From the NCBI GenBank assembly GCA_949751835.1, contig CATKHK010000007.1, positions 620,001-684,000 of the forward strand: a stretch of DNA of 64,000 bases. Reading direction: 5' to 3'. The stretch comes from Blepharisma japonicum (taxonomy: Eukaryota; Ciliophora; Heterotrichea; Heterotrichida; Blepharismidae). Both the position numbers and the translations under genes were made by a program. The notes beneath the pieces were generated by a model, which was given only the letters and a program-made list of their open reading frames with translations, ran no database searches and had not been told where the DNA came from. Below are positions 11,264-20,637 of the stretch, piece after piece. Position 1 is the stretch's first letter. Every line of letters begins with the position of its first letter.

Positions 11264-12303
11264 TTTTTATTTGTGCCATTAAAATGGTGCTGACTAATAT
11301 GCTTATAATGGTATTGTTATTGTTAATATTTAAATGATAATTAGAATTCTGACTACTATTCTGATAGATTGAACTAACACTACTGGATTTTCTGCACAGT
11401 TCCTATACTCAATGTTCCATGACCTTCCTCTTCTGTTATTCCTGGTGGTACATCGACGGTCCATTCTTGCTAAAGTATATAGACTTGGACTTGATCGCCA
11501 CTCGCTTCAGCCTAAACTGATTCTGCACCATTAATTATATTAACTCTCGGCAGGATACAGGTGTTGCAACAGAGAAAAAGTCATTTATGAGGAGCATAAT
11601 TGACTCGGATATGTCAATAATGGGAACTTTCTAATGAATATGGGAAATATTAATAGCTTGCTTAAAATGAAGATTGAATATCATAAGGGCTTGAATAGCT
11701 TAAGGATTTTTCAATCATTAAATAAAGTGATAATAATTTTTCTTTAAAATTACTGACTTTCTTTTTTAGCTACTAATTTCAATTTTCGTGTAAATTAAAA
11801 GCAATTCCTTTTATATGCAATAAAGGCTTGATATTTATTCTATATAATTGTGATTGAAATTTTAAGAAAAATTTAATCCATGTACCAAAACTTCAAAATA
11901 ATAATGATACACATAATAGGTTTAGTCAATAATTTTGTCAATTTTTAGAATAAATTATTCTATCGAGAAAAATCTCAAAACCTCATTTAAATTATAAAAA
12001 TGGAGATTGATTTTCATATGTAAAGTCCATCTATTAGTAAAATAAGAACTACTTCGGAGATAATCAACCTATGAACTCCATAAGGTTGGTAAAACCTTAT
12101 TAAATGTCCATAATTTATATAATTTGCCAAATAGCCTCAGAAATTATAATTTTTGACTTAGTTGCCAAATGTAATTGATAAAGATTAATAGCTATACATG
12201 CTATTGAAAGTAGTTTATGGCAAACCTGCAGTATTCTGAATCAAGTTTAGCTATTGATTATTACACATAAGGCTGTCATGAAGTAAGATTGTAACTTATT
12301 AAC
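11264..12303. other. Gene-free stretch of about 1 kb with a coding-like, stop-laced patch
   Basis: No intact gene is seen. On the minus strand, about 11580-11350 reads like protein (segments such as VNIINGAES, ASGDQVQVYI, and EWTVDVPPGITEEEGHG) with higher GC than its surroundings. It is interrupted by TAG codons and lacks a start. A 15-bp GT...AG piece there lacks the branch A found in all genuine introns of the window, so splicing does not rescue it. I read it as a probable decayed gene fragment. The rest (about 11640-12303) is plain AT-rich sequence in which I see nothing. Confidence 0.3.
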
Positions 12304-13657
12304 TTATTGCCGAGCTAAAGAAATGACTTGGTCAAGCAATATTTTTACCCCATCTGCTATTGATGAAGGTGTCCCTTTAAACGTGCAAATTCTAGCAGGG
12401 ACTCCATCAGGTGTTTTTACATCACTAGTTTCTGGTTTCTGGAAGGAAATATTGCATCCTGTTTTATTCATGATGCTTTTGACGTTTTCTCCACCTTTTC
12501 CGATCAATCTTGCAACAAGCATATCAGGAATGGTTACATTGATAGAGGATTGATATTTTCTTCTTGGGGATTCACCTCTTCCATGAGAGCTTCTAGGTGA
12601 TCTTCTTTCAGGGGTTCTGTGCCTTTTACTTTCTAATTTAACGATAAAAGTCCGAATAATGTCTTCTTTAGTTCTCTTAGACCCGCTTATGATAATAATT
12701 TTTTTATCTCCAGCTCTTTCAATTCTAATAGTCGCAGTTGTGAATTTATCTGACAAATCATTAATAAAGGCTAAGTAAACTTTACATGTTGAGCCTAGTG
12801 AGCTCTCTGTATCAACTACAAGCTTGAACGCGTCATTTAACTCTCTCAGCCCCAAGATATACTCAAAAATAGCATCTTCTATATCAGCTGGGGCGCCTTT
12901 GACCGTCTAAAAGTTAGTTTTCAGCATAAATTTTACTTACAGCTATAGTTTCTGAATTTCCCACTTCTTTGCCAGTGAAGGCTTCAAGGTTAAATTCGCT
13001 TCTGGCTCTTCTCACAATAGAGCTCGCAATATCTGATGGTAAAAGAAAATTGAGGCTGGGACCTTCAATCTATATAAAATTCACTCTTTTGATAGGACTT
13101 GGAGGCTTTCTTTCTCTTCTTGGTGAGCTTATTTTCCTTTCCATAACAATTCTATAGATCTTTTCAGCAGCGTCTTTGATATTGTTAGGTCTTCCTTTTA
13201 CTTTGATAATTCTGTCTTTCAAGCTAGATGCTCTGTCGATGACCGATACGTTTGCTTCAGTCTGTCTTTGGATTGCTTGAATTTGTTGACCACTTCTGCC
13301 GATAATAGAAGAAACTGCAGCATCAGGGATTAAAATAGTGGTGGTGAAATCTGTATTGCCCTTTAATGCTGCCAGTTCGTCAATTATCTATGTAAAAATC
13401 ACCATGCTCATCGCATTGATTTTTGCAGATACTGAACTTGATTCAATAGAAATCAATGCTTCATCAAAACCAGATACTTTGTCCAGGAAGCTGATATCAG
13501 CCTTGGAATCACTGCGAATGCGATTCATGAGCTCTTGGTCGTTGATTTGGCTTGCATGCTCTAAGGGAATACCTATCTTGAGCGGATAGGATGTAAAATC
13601 GTATGGAGAACGTGGAGATCTGCTGCGAGAATGCCTGCCAGTTTGATCAAAGCTCAT
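12304..13657 (-). CDS. Multi-KH-domain RNA-binding protein (PCBP/Nova-like)
   Basis: The gene has four exons. Introns are 13388-13402 (15 nt), 13070-13084 (15 nt) and 12907-12940 (34 nt, GTAAGT...CTAACTTTTAG with a branch-like CTAAC). Removing them gives 429 residues. The N-terminus is short and Arg/Ser-rich (RHSRSRSPRSP). KH folds follow. One near residues 105-170 has a canonical GxxG (IIGRSGQQI). One near the C-terminus has LIGKGGENV. In between are two or three KH-like units without GxxG, probably structural. A second RS-rich linker (RRSPRSSHGRGESPRR) precedes the last KH. Such proteins bind C- or pyrimidine-rich RNA and act in splicing or mRNA control. The three introns make this the most intron-rich gene here. 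Confidence 0.85.
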
Positions 13658-14091
13658 ATTTATTAAAATTTCTGGGGGTAAGAAACAAAAATAATTAAAC
13701 TCATCATAAGAGCGATGCTTAAGGTCAGCTTATGAGCTTGCAATAAAACCAGTAACCAGTTTGAAAAGATAAGTTTCTGAGCGCAGTCTTTATCTTGCAT
13801 ATGCAAGCTTGTAGAGCTAGCTTACCAATTTATCTTTTCCAAATAAATCAAGATTTATGAAGTGCATCTTATAACCCAGAGTGGGATAAAAGCAGCGCAG
13901 ACTATAATTGGCTTTGTCAATTTCAAAAAATTGAAAATAATTATAAAATATTCAATTAATTCTCTAAAATTTCACAATCTTCTGATTATTTTTGATTTTA
14001 TTTCTTAAATACTCAAATAATTCAATCCCAAGCAGCTTCTTCTTTGAATATCACTTTGTTGTGTCATCTTCTTAATAAATCATATCAAAAA
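13658..14091. ncRNA. Candidate structured RNA or regulatory hairpins between KH gene and eL13
   Basis: These 434 bp lie between the divergent KH and eL13 genes. About 13690-13910 is less AT-rich than normal spacer here. It contains a 14-bp perfect palindrome CTTGCATATGCAAG (13794-13807) nested inside longer complementary arms, GAAAAGATAAGTT (about 13763-13775) and AATTTATCTTTTC (about 13827-13839). I could not match it to U1-U6, U3, SRP, RNase P/MRP or a tRNA. It may be an unrecognised small RNA or just promoter DNA for two genes. Confidence 0.2.
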
Positions 14092-14523
14092 ATGGTGAAA
14101 CACAATAACGTGGTCCCAAATGCTCATTTCCATAAGGATTGGCAAAGCTACGTAAAGACCTGGTTTAACCAGCCTGCCCGCAAACAGCGCCGTCGTAAAG
14201 CTAGAAGTCTTAAACTCGCTCAGTCAGCCCCTACTCCTCTCAAAACCCTAAGACCAATAGTCCAAGGCCAAACAATCAGATACTGTTCAAAGTCCAAGAC
14301 TGGCCGAGGCTTTTCTCTTCAAGAGCTTCAAAAAGTCCATTTAACTGCCCAATTCGCTAGGTCAATTGGAATTAAAGTAGACCACAGAAGACGAAATAAA
14401 AGTGCTGAGACTTTACAAAGGAACGTACAAAGACTAGAGCTTTTCAAGTCAAAACTTACACTTTATCCACTCAAAGCTGGAAAACCAAAGAAAGGGCAGG
14501 TCAATGATGCAGTTTTAGCTTAA
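14092..14523 (+). CDS. Large-subunit ribosomal protein eL13, C-terminally short
   Basis: The 143 residues start at MVKHNNVVPNAHFHKDW. ATG 14092 is chosen because eL13 proteins begin close to the HFHKDW motif; an upstream ATG at 14044 would add a non-conserved leader. Family signatures are plain: WFNQPARKQRRRKAR, LRPIVQGQTIRY, GRGFSLQEL, ARSIGIKVDHRRRNKS and LQRNVQRL. The protein is part of the 60S subunit. Human and yeast eL13 have about 200-210 residues. This one stops shortly after the KPKKG segment and lacks the roughly 60-residue Lys/Arg-rich C-terminal extension. The TAA at 14521 is only 26 bp from the XPF stop on the other strand, leaving no room for a downstream exon. Confidence 0.93.
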   Translation: MVKHNNVVPNAHFHKDWQSYVKTWFNQPARKQRRRKARSLKLAQSAPTPLKTLRPIVQGQTIRYCSKSKTGRGFSLQELQKVHLTAQFARSIGIKVDHRRRNKSAETLQRNVQRLELFKSKLTLYPLKAGKPKKGQVNDAVLA

Positions 14524-14549
14524 CTTAAATGCTTTTTATCAATTTTACA

Positions 14550-16919
14550 TTAATTAAGTCTATGGGATACAGTTTGGCTGTTAAAAAATGAGAAAATTAA
14601 GCCGGCAGATTTAGGGTCTAATAGCTTTTCGAGGTCTGATTGGGAGGATTGGGCAATTTTGGAGATTGAGGGGTAATTTTGGAGAATTATGTGAAGGTTG
14701 TCAGGGGATATCCCTGGGATTGAAGGAAGCATTGAAAGTACGTCAGAGGAGTTGCACCCTTTATGGAGGGCTTCAGAAAGAATCGGATCCGGCTGATTTT
14801 GCTTGATTTGAAGGAAAAAACGGGCGGATTGCTCAGGGCTTGTGGATCATAAAAGAGAAATTCCTGGAATTTTGTTTAAAAGCTGTGATAAATGAAGACA
14901 GGCTATCGATCGGTTATTGGTAGCGGATAAGGAAAATTCTGTGTCTTCCCGAAATTCTATTAAAAGGACACAGCGATCGTAGTATGATTTCATTTTGACA
15001 AGCTGGTCATGAAGCCTTCCAGAGTTGAGAGATTGGAAAATGTCATCTGTAGTCACACTTTTTCTTTCAACACAGATAGAAGGTGATAATATGTAATCTC
15101 CTACTTGCAGCTGTGCTGGGATTACTCGGATTCCTTGCTTGTATAACTCATATGGAAGGATGCTTGAAAACTCTCTTTTATCTACTATTATTTTCGAAGC
15201 ATTTTCTCTTAGTGAAATCAGTCTTGGTATCTCACAAGTCAACAAATGCTTAAAACCAGATATTTCTGCTTGCTGCAAATATGAATAAAGTAAGTTTTCA
15301 TATAATGGTGCTGTAAATAATACAACTGTTTTTAAAGGAAATTCCAAGTCTCTACATATCGCAGCATATATTTCGATTTTCCTTATCAATGACAAATCAT
15401 AAGAACAAATAAATATATGAGTTGGGTTAATAGACGTAAAAGCGTCAATCTGATGGCGGTTCATAATTTTAATATCTCAATTGGGAACTTGGAAGTCATT
15501 TCAAGAGTATCCAAATGAGTCTAATACGTATTCTTGCAATATTAAATCACTTTCATCAAGTTCTTTATTGAATACTGGGGTTGGAAAAGATTCTGAAGGA
15601 TGTAAAGAAAAAGAAACTTCATATTTGGATTTTAACTCATTTAACATGCCGCTAAGCTGTTGCTGGATTAGTTGATTTTTAGATTCATAAGTAAGCAAAG
15701 GATTAAAAGACTCTAAAAGACATTTCAGCTTAAATTCTAAGATCACTTCAGGGGTTCCTTTTAAATATGCAACGATGTATTGTTTAAGATAAGCTTGATG
15801 GACACTATAAGGGGCAATAATTAAAATATTTCCACTTTCTTCAGTCTCAATAATATTTTTAACCATTTTTCCTAATGTCTCTCACTTTTTGCTAGGCAAA
15901 ATATTGAAATTTACATGATTTTCATCAATTTTGATCACTCTATCTCTAGCTACCCTAATCAGTTCTTCTATCTCATTTTCCATATTATGTCAAATTCCTT
16001 CACTCGCCCTATAATCCGACACCTGCTCTCTTATAAATTTCATAAATCTCAGCAAAAATTCCAAAAATTCAAGACTATCACAATGCTCCAATTTTTTAAG
16101 CATTTTTCTGATTTGTTCAATATTATCACACAGTGTTTTAGTTTTTGACGGTAAATTTCTCAGCTTAAAATCCATTGTAGATTTCAATATCTGATAATGT
16201 TTTTTCAAAATTGCAGATTGTAAATCAATTTCTTGCAAATTAAAGTTTTTATTAGACCTTTTTATTTCATTAAGACACACTTGCAGCATATCTAAAAGCA
16301 AGCTATGAATTTTGAGAGCAGCGCCTGATGGCTGAAGTGTTACTTTTTCTCAGTTTCCAGCCAAATTTTCAAGCTCATCTGCAATTTCATATCGATTTTT
16401 AGGTCAACACAATACTTTTGAGATCCCGAATTCTTTTATATCATTTAAATTCACCCAAAAAGGGTTTTCTGTGACTAATTTTACAGAAATTTCTGGATTT
16501 CTTTCCAATAATAAATTCACAATAAACATTTCATTGCAAGCTGACCCCAGCTTGTCAACATTATGTATCACAATTCCTTTTACTTTATTTGGGTCTATTT
16601 TTTCTTCTAAAATATCTGTAATCACTGCTCTTCCTGTTGCATGGACAGCTCCACCTTTTTTATAAGTAATTTCCCTTGATCGGCTATCAATCTTTTCACT
16701 CCCAATGTCAACTACCTCAAATAATGAAGTAAGCATACCGATTTCCTGCTGGCTAAAATTAAGCAAAATCCATAAACTTTTGGCGTCTGCATCTAAATTT
16801 GACCTCAGAAACACAGAAATTACTTCAAGACTCCCAAGGCCAGTCCCAAGACATAACAGTGCGTCCTTGTATTTTTGTAAATCATTTGAAATAATAGTAT
16901 GAAATCTAAGGGTTGCCAT
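14550..16919 (-). CDS. ERCC4: XPF/Rad1 (ERCC4) structure-specific endonuclease subunit
   Basis: One 789-residue frame has several in-frame TGA(Trp) codons (for example 16404-16406, 15990-15992, 15501-15503, 14847-14849) and ends at TAA 14550. With ERCC1, XPF cuts the 5' side of bubbles and flaps in nucleotide-excision and crosslink repair. The N-terminal half is the SF2-helicase-like domain without Walker motifs, as in the family. The nuclease core has GDYILSPSICVERKS with E618-R619-K620, followed by SLNSGRL and VLLIEF. The C-terminus has the tandem HhH region (LPSIPGISPDNLHIIL). The family motif ERK-x3-D looks stretched here (ERK-SVTT-DD, about two extra residues before IFQSL). Length is somewhat shorter than human XPF (916). 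The downstream eL13 gene converges 26 bp away. Confidence 0.94.
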
Positions 16920-16961
16920 ATAATTTAGCTATTTATTTATAAGACAATGATCTAGAGTAAA

Positions 16962-18158
16962 TTAAACTTCACTATACTCCTCAATAGATTTCTTCGCAAT
17001 ATCAAATCTATATACTTGATTATTTGATAATGCAAAAAATATGCTTTCATCATGGGTAACAGCACACGATAACGGTGAAAATCTAACTATTGAAGCTTCC
17101 CACAGGTGTTCCCACACTCTCAAATCCTTTATAGCACTTTCATATATCCTTCCACTGCTTTCTATAATAAACAGCCTATTATTAGCTCCACATAACAACT
17201 TTGATCTTGCAGGAGTCAGACTAAAAAGCTCATCATAAGAATTTAAGAGAGGATCATATGAATAAAGCTTGGAATGCATGTTTCCTGATAGAATAATTTT
17301 CTCTCCAAAGGCTATACATGAACAATAGTCTGAAGGCTCCGGTAATTGAGAAAGCTTACTTCAGGAATCAGTAGAAATTGTATATTTTTCAGCAAGGCTG
17401 AGAAGGCCTTTGTGGTTATAACCTCCAAATACGTAAACACATCCACGTAGGTAAGTACCCCCAGAACAGTGACAAGGGACCCCATCAGAAAGTTTTTTGA
17501 CATTAAGCTGGGAATCTATAAGAAGACTAAGGCCAGTATAGGAATAATCAGCGTAGTTTCCATAGCAGAAATATTTCCTACCTGGGAGCATACACATACA
17601 AGTACTTTTTGACATTGGCTGAGGAGTATTAAGGGCATAGCTTATAGTGTTTTTGCTGTCAAGATCTATGACTGCCAGATCTTTTGTAAAATTTCTGAAA
17701 ATAGGGATTTGGAAAGATTTTGGGGTAAAAACGTGTTTTTTGAATAGCGAATTGACGTGAAAAATGCCTTTTATCATAGATTTTAGCTTGGAGGAGCTTA
17801 TAGAGAGGATTGGATATTCAAAATCGTGGGCTTCAAGTATCTCAGTCGGCTCCATTTGTAAGAACCTGCTGAGTTTTGGGGAGAGCTTGGAATTAGAGAG
17901 ACACATTAGCGAATTAATCATCCTGTCCAGCTTGGACTCATTCTTTTTCAGCTTTTTCAAAGCACATTTTGAAGCTTCTTCAATGCTAGTGATGATTTCT
18001 GATGTTTCACGAATTATCTCAGAATGGTAAACTTTGTGGAGTTCTTTCATTTTTCATAGCTTTTCTAGCAGGATTTCTTTGGATTTGGGGTTAGAGCTGT
18101 GGTGGCAATGGTCCAGAAGAACTTCGCTAGTATCTTTTGAAAAAGCATGGCTATACAT
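16962..18158 (-). CDS. Kelch-repeat protein
   Basis: This 398-residue protein starts at ATG 18156-18158, extending the frame upstream of the Met at 18050 through TGA(Trp) 18054-18056. It passes TGA(Trp) 17361-17363 and ends at TAA 16962. The N-terminal 40 residues contain closely spaced Cys/His (DHCHH). Next comes a helical stretch of about 100 residues (Glu/Lys/Ser-rich). The second half is a beta-propeller of kelch type, with typical GG-doublet blades such as LRGCVYVFGGYNHKGL followed by a spaced Trp/Tyr. Kelch propellers bind protein partners, often in ubiquitin ligases or cytoskeletal complexes. The Cys/His N-terminus could be the tail of a B-box, but I cannot show this. Its stop lies 42 bp upstream of the XPF start. 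Confidence 0.78.
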
Positions 18159-18435
18159 ATTTTTTTATTTTATATTAAGCAGGAATTTTCCGTTTTAGTC
18201 ATCGTATATTCTATTATTTAAATTTGATTGAAAACACCAAAACCGATTTTTGTTTAAATTAATAATTAGCATATATGGAGTTAGAGCCATTGGTTAAATA
18301 TTTTCGAATTTAAAATAGGATATCTTAAGGCTCCCGCCATCCTTTCTGAATGGGAAAACTGTTGCTTATATCATTTTTCTAATAAATCCCTATCTATTCT
18401 AGCCCAAGCCATTAATTAATTAGAATTAATTTTGT

Positions 18436-19383
18436 TTATTCATGCCCTTCAAGCAGTAGCAACAATGTTATTATTGTAGCTCCAAACATAAGTGAGCAGA
18501 ATTTCGGTCACTTGTTTTTAGAAACTGCAAATTCTTCTACAACAATCTCAGATGCTGAAATATAAAGGAAAGTCCCAGTTGTAAAGCTCAGTAATATTCC
18601 AATTATAAAAGAAGACACATAGTTCATTATTAACATTCCTGTAACAATCCCAAACGGACTTGCCATAATAAGTATAGCTACAGCAGTAACTGAATGTTTT
18701 TGGCTCATATCGCCTATACTGATACATAATGCCAATATTTCAGGAACCTTGTGGAGGGTTACTGCAATCACAAGATTTATTAAATCATTTATGTCTTCTT
18801 GCAACCCAATTGCAAACCCTTCAAGGATACCGTGAAGAGATAAAGCGAAAACAAGCAAAATTGAGCTGACATAAGATGTATGTCTTTTATGACAATTGTC
18901 TAAAAAAGGCTCTGTGAGGCTTTCACAGAGAGCTATGCAGTTTTCGCCACATCCTGTACCTAAGTGACAGACGACACGGTTTCTTGTGGAAATCAGATGT
19001 TTTAGCCTGTTTTCTTCTTCGTCAGCAACCGGCTTGTGATTGTGAACACCAAGGTCAACATGCCGATTTCCATGTGTTACTAAGTGATGGCTGTCAAATG
19101 CAATTTTGTCAATAAACAAAATAAAAAGATATCCTAATAGTGCGATTAAAAATCCTAGAGGCAGCTCTTTAAATTCTTCTAGCTTCTCTACTCCTTCAGG
19201 AAGTAAATGTAATAATGCAATTGCAAGGAAAGTCCCACCAGCAAAAGAGCTGAAGACTCCTGTCAATCTACTAGGTATTTTCTTTCTAAATAAATCTTAC
19301 AAAACAAAAGCTATATACCCAACAGCCAAAGACACGAAGAGTATCGTGATTAGAGAGAGAATCTTCCAAACATAAAGATCCAT
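18436..19383 (-). CDS. ZIP-family zinc/iron transporter
   Basis: Two exons, 19383-19301 and 19285-18436, flank a 15-nt intron (19286-19300, GTAAGATTTATTTAG, phase 2). They give 310 residues, ending at TAA after TGA(Trp) 18508-18510. ZIP proteins move Zn2+ or Fe2+ into the cytosol. Eight hydrophobic segments are visible. The metal site is in TM4, SLHGILEGFAIG (family HSxxEGxAxG with Ser replaced by Gly), and TM5 has TLHKVPEILA (family HKxPE). The TM3-TM4 loop is rich in His and Cys (HHLVTHGNRH and CHLGTGCGENC), which fits a metal-sensing cytosolic loop. Without the intron the first TM would be lost, which supports the spliced model. Confidence 0.92.
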
Positions 19384-19552
19384 TTTAAATCAAATATTAA
19401 AAGCAGCCTAAAACCAGTGTTTCCGCCAGCTATAGGACTATGCAATTACTTGTACCAAAAAATTAATTTTCTCTAAAATCTAAATCATTTATTATGACGA
19501 TAAAATACTTATCCATTATATAAAAATCAAATGGCTCATTTATCAAATAATC

Positions 19553-20572
19553 ATGGGACAAATTAGCTGCTCATCGTGCTCATGCAGCGAAAAAGAAAAA
19601 GAAGTAAAGCTAGAGCCTGAAATTGTCGAGGAAAACTTAAATAATACATCTCGCATGAGAAGAGCCCAAGCAAGTGAAATTCCTGAGTCCATTATGAATT
19701 TAGATGAAATTTCCGTTGATATCACGTCATTAATAAAAATCCAATCACTGTGAAGAGGTTACCAGGCGAGAAAACAACTGACGCATTTGAGTAAATCAGT
19801 AAATAAGCAGTCATACTTTAACGAAGAAATACCAGTTTTTCAAAATTCAAGCATAATGCCGTTACAGAGAGAAGAAAGAGCTCCGTTTATGTATAAGAAC
19901 GGAGCTGTTTATAATGGGCAATGGCTTGGGAATTTGAGAGATGGGTATGGATCTCAAACTTGGCCAGATGGGGCTAAATATCAGGGGTATTGAAAAAATA
20001 ATAAAGCAGAAGGGTTTGGAAAGTTCTGGCATATTGATGGAGATATTTTTGAAGGAAACTGACGATATGATAAAGCTAATGGTAAAGGAGTGTATTCACA
20101 CATGTCAGGAGCAAGATATGAAGGAGAATGAAAAGACGACCTCCAAGAAGGCTACGGAATAGAGACTTGAGCAGACGGCAGTCAGTATGAAGGCTTTTAT
20201 AAATATGGGAAAAAGCATGGCTTTGGACTGTATATATGAAATGATGGGTCGAAATACATAGGACAATGAGTAGAAAACCAGATTAATGGCTCTGGGACTT
20301 ACTCTTGAACAGATGGGAGGAAATATGAAGGGGAATGGGCAAATAACAACATGCATGGGTATGGAGTTTATGTATGAAAAGACGGAAGAAGGTATGAAGG
20401 AGACTATAGGCTAGACAAAAAGCATGGACATGGGATTTATACATGGGCGGACGGAAGAAAATACAGAGGGGAATGAAAAAATGGGAAGCAGCATGGACAA
20501 GGAGAAATGATTATGGTTGATGGGACTGTGAAAAAAGGGTTCTGGAGAGAAGGCAAAAAGGTAGGAAAATAA
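19553..20572 (+). CDS. MORN-repeat protein with IQ-like motif and Cys-rich N-terminus
   Basis: The 339-residue frame starts at ATG 19553 and carries about ten in-frame TGA(Trp) codons, nearly all at the Trp/Tyr position of MORN repeats. Nine full repeats of about 23 residues follow the pattern YxGxWxxxxxxGxGxxxxxDGxx (for example [14 protein letters not shown]), plus a partial tenth. Before them is an IQ-like segment ([14 protein letters not shown]), a probable calmodulin-binding helix. The N-terminus [12 protein letters not shown] could be myristoylated on Gly2 and palmitoylated on the cysteines. MORN arrays bind lipids or act as membrane-cytoskeleton scaffolds. The gene is almost unreadable in the standard code because of UGA. 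Its TAA overlaps an ATG of the next gene (TAATG at 20570-20574). Confidence 0.88.
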
Positions 20573-20637
20573 TGAAAAAACTGACTCATTTTGAAATAAT
20601 AAAAAAATTCATAATAAATTCATATTTTATTCAGGAG

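Noticed and set aside
11473-11487. Possible 15-bp intron GTCTATATACTTTAG (minus strand)
   Set aside because: It starts GTC and lacks A at position 10, which all 21 supported introns have, and removing it does not clear the remaining stops of the patch.
19553-20572. MORN gene as a pseudogene because of its many TGA codons
   Set aside because: Each TGA falls at the conserved Trp position of a MORN repeat, as expected for a functional gene under UGA=Trp.
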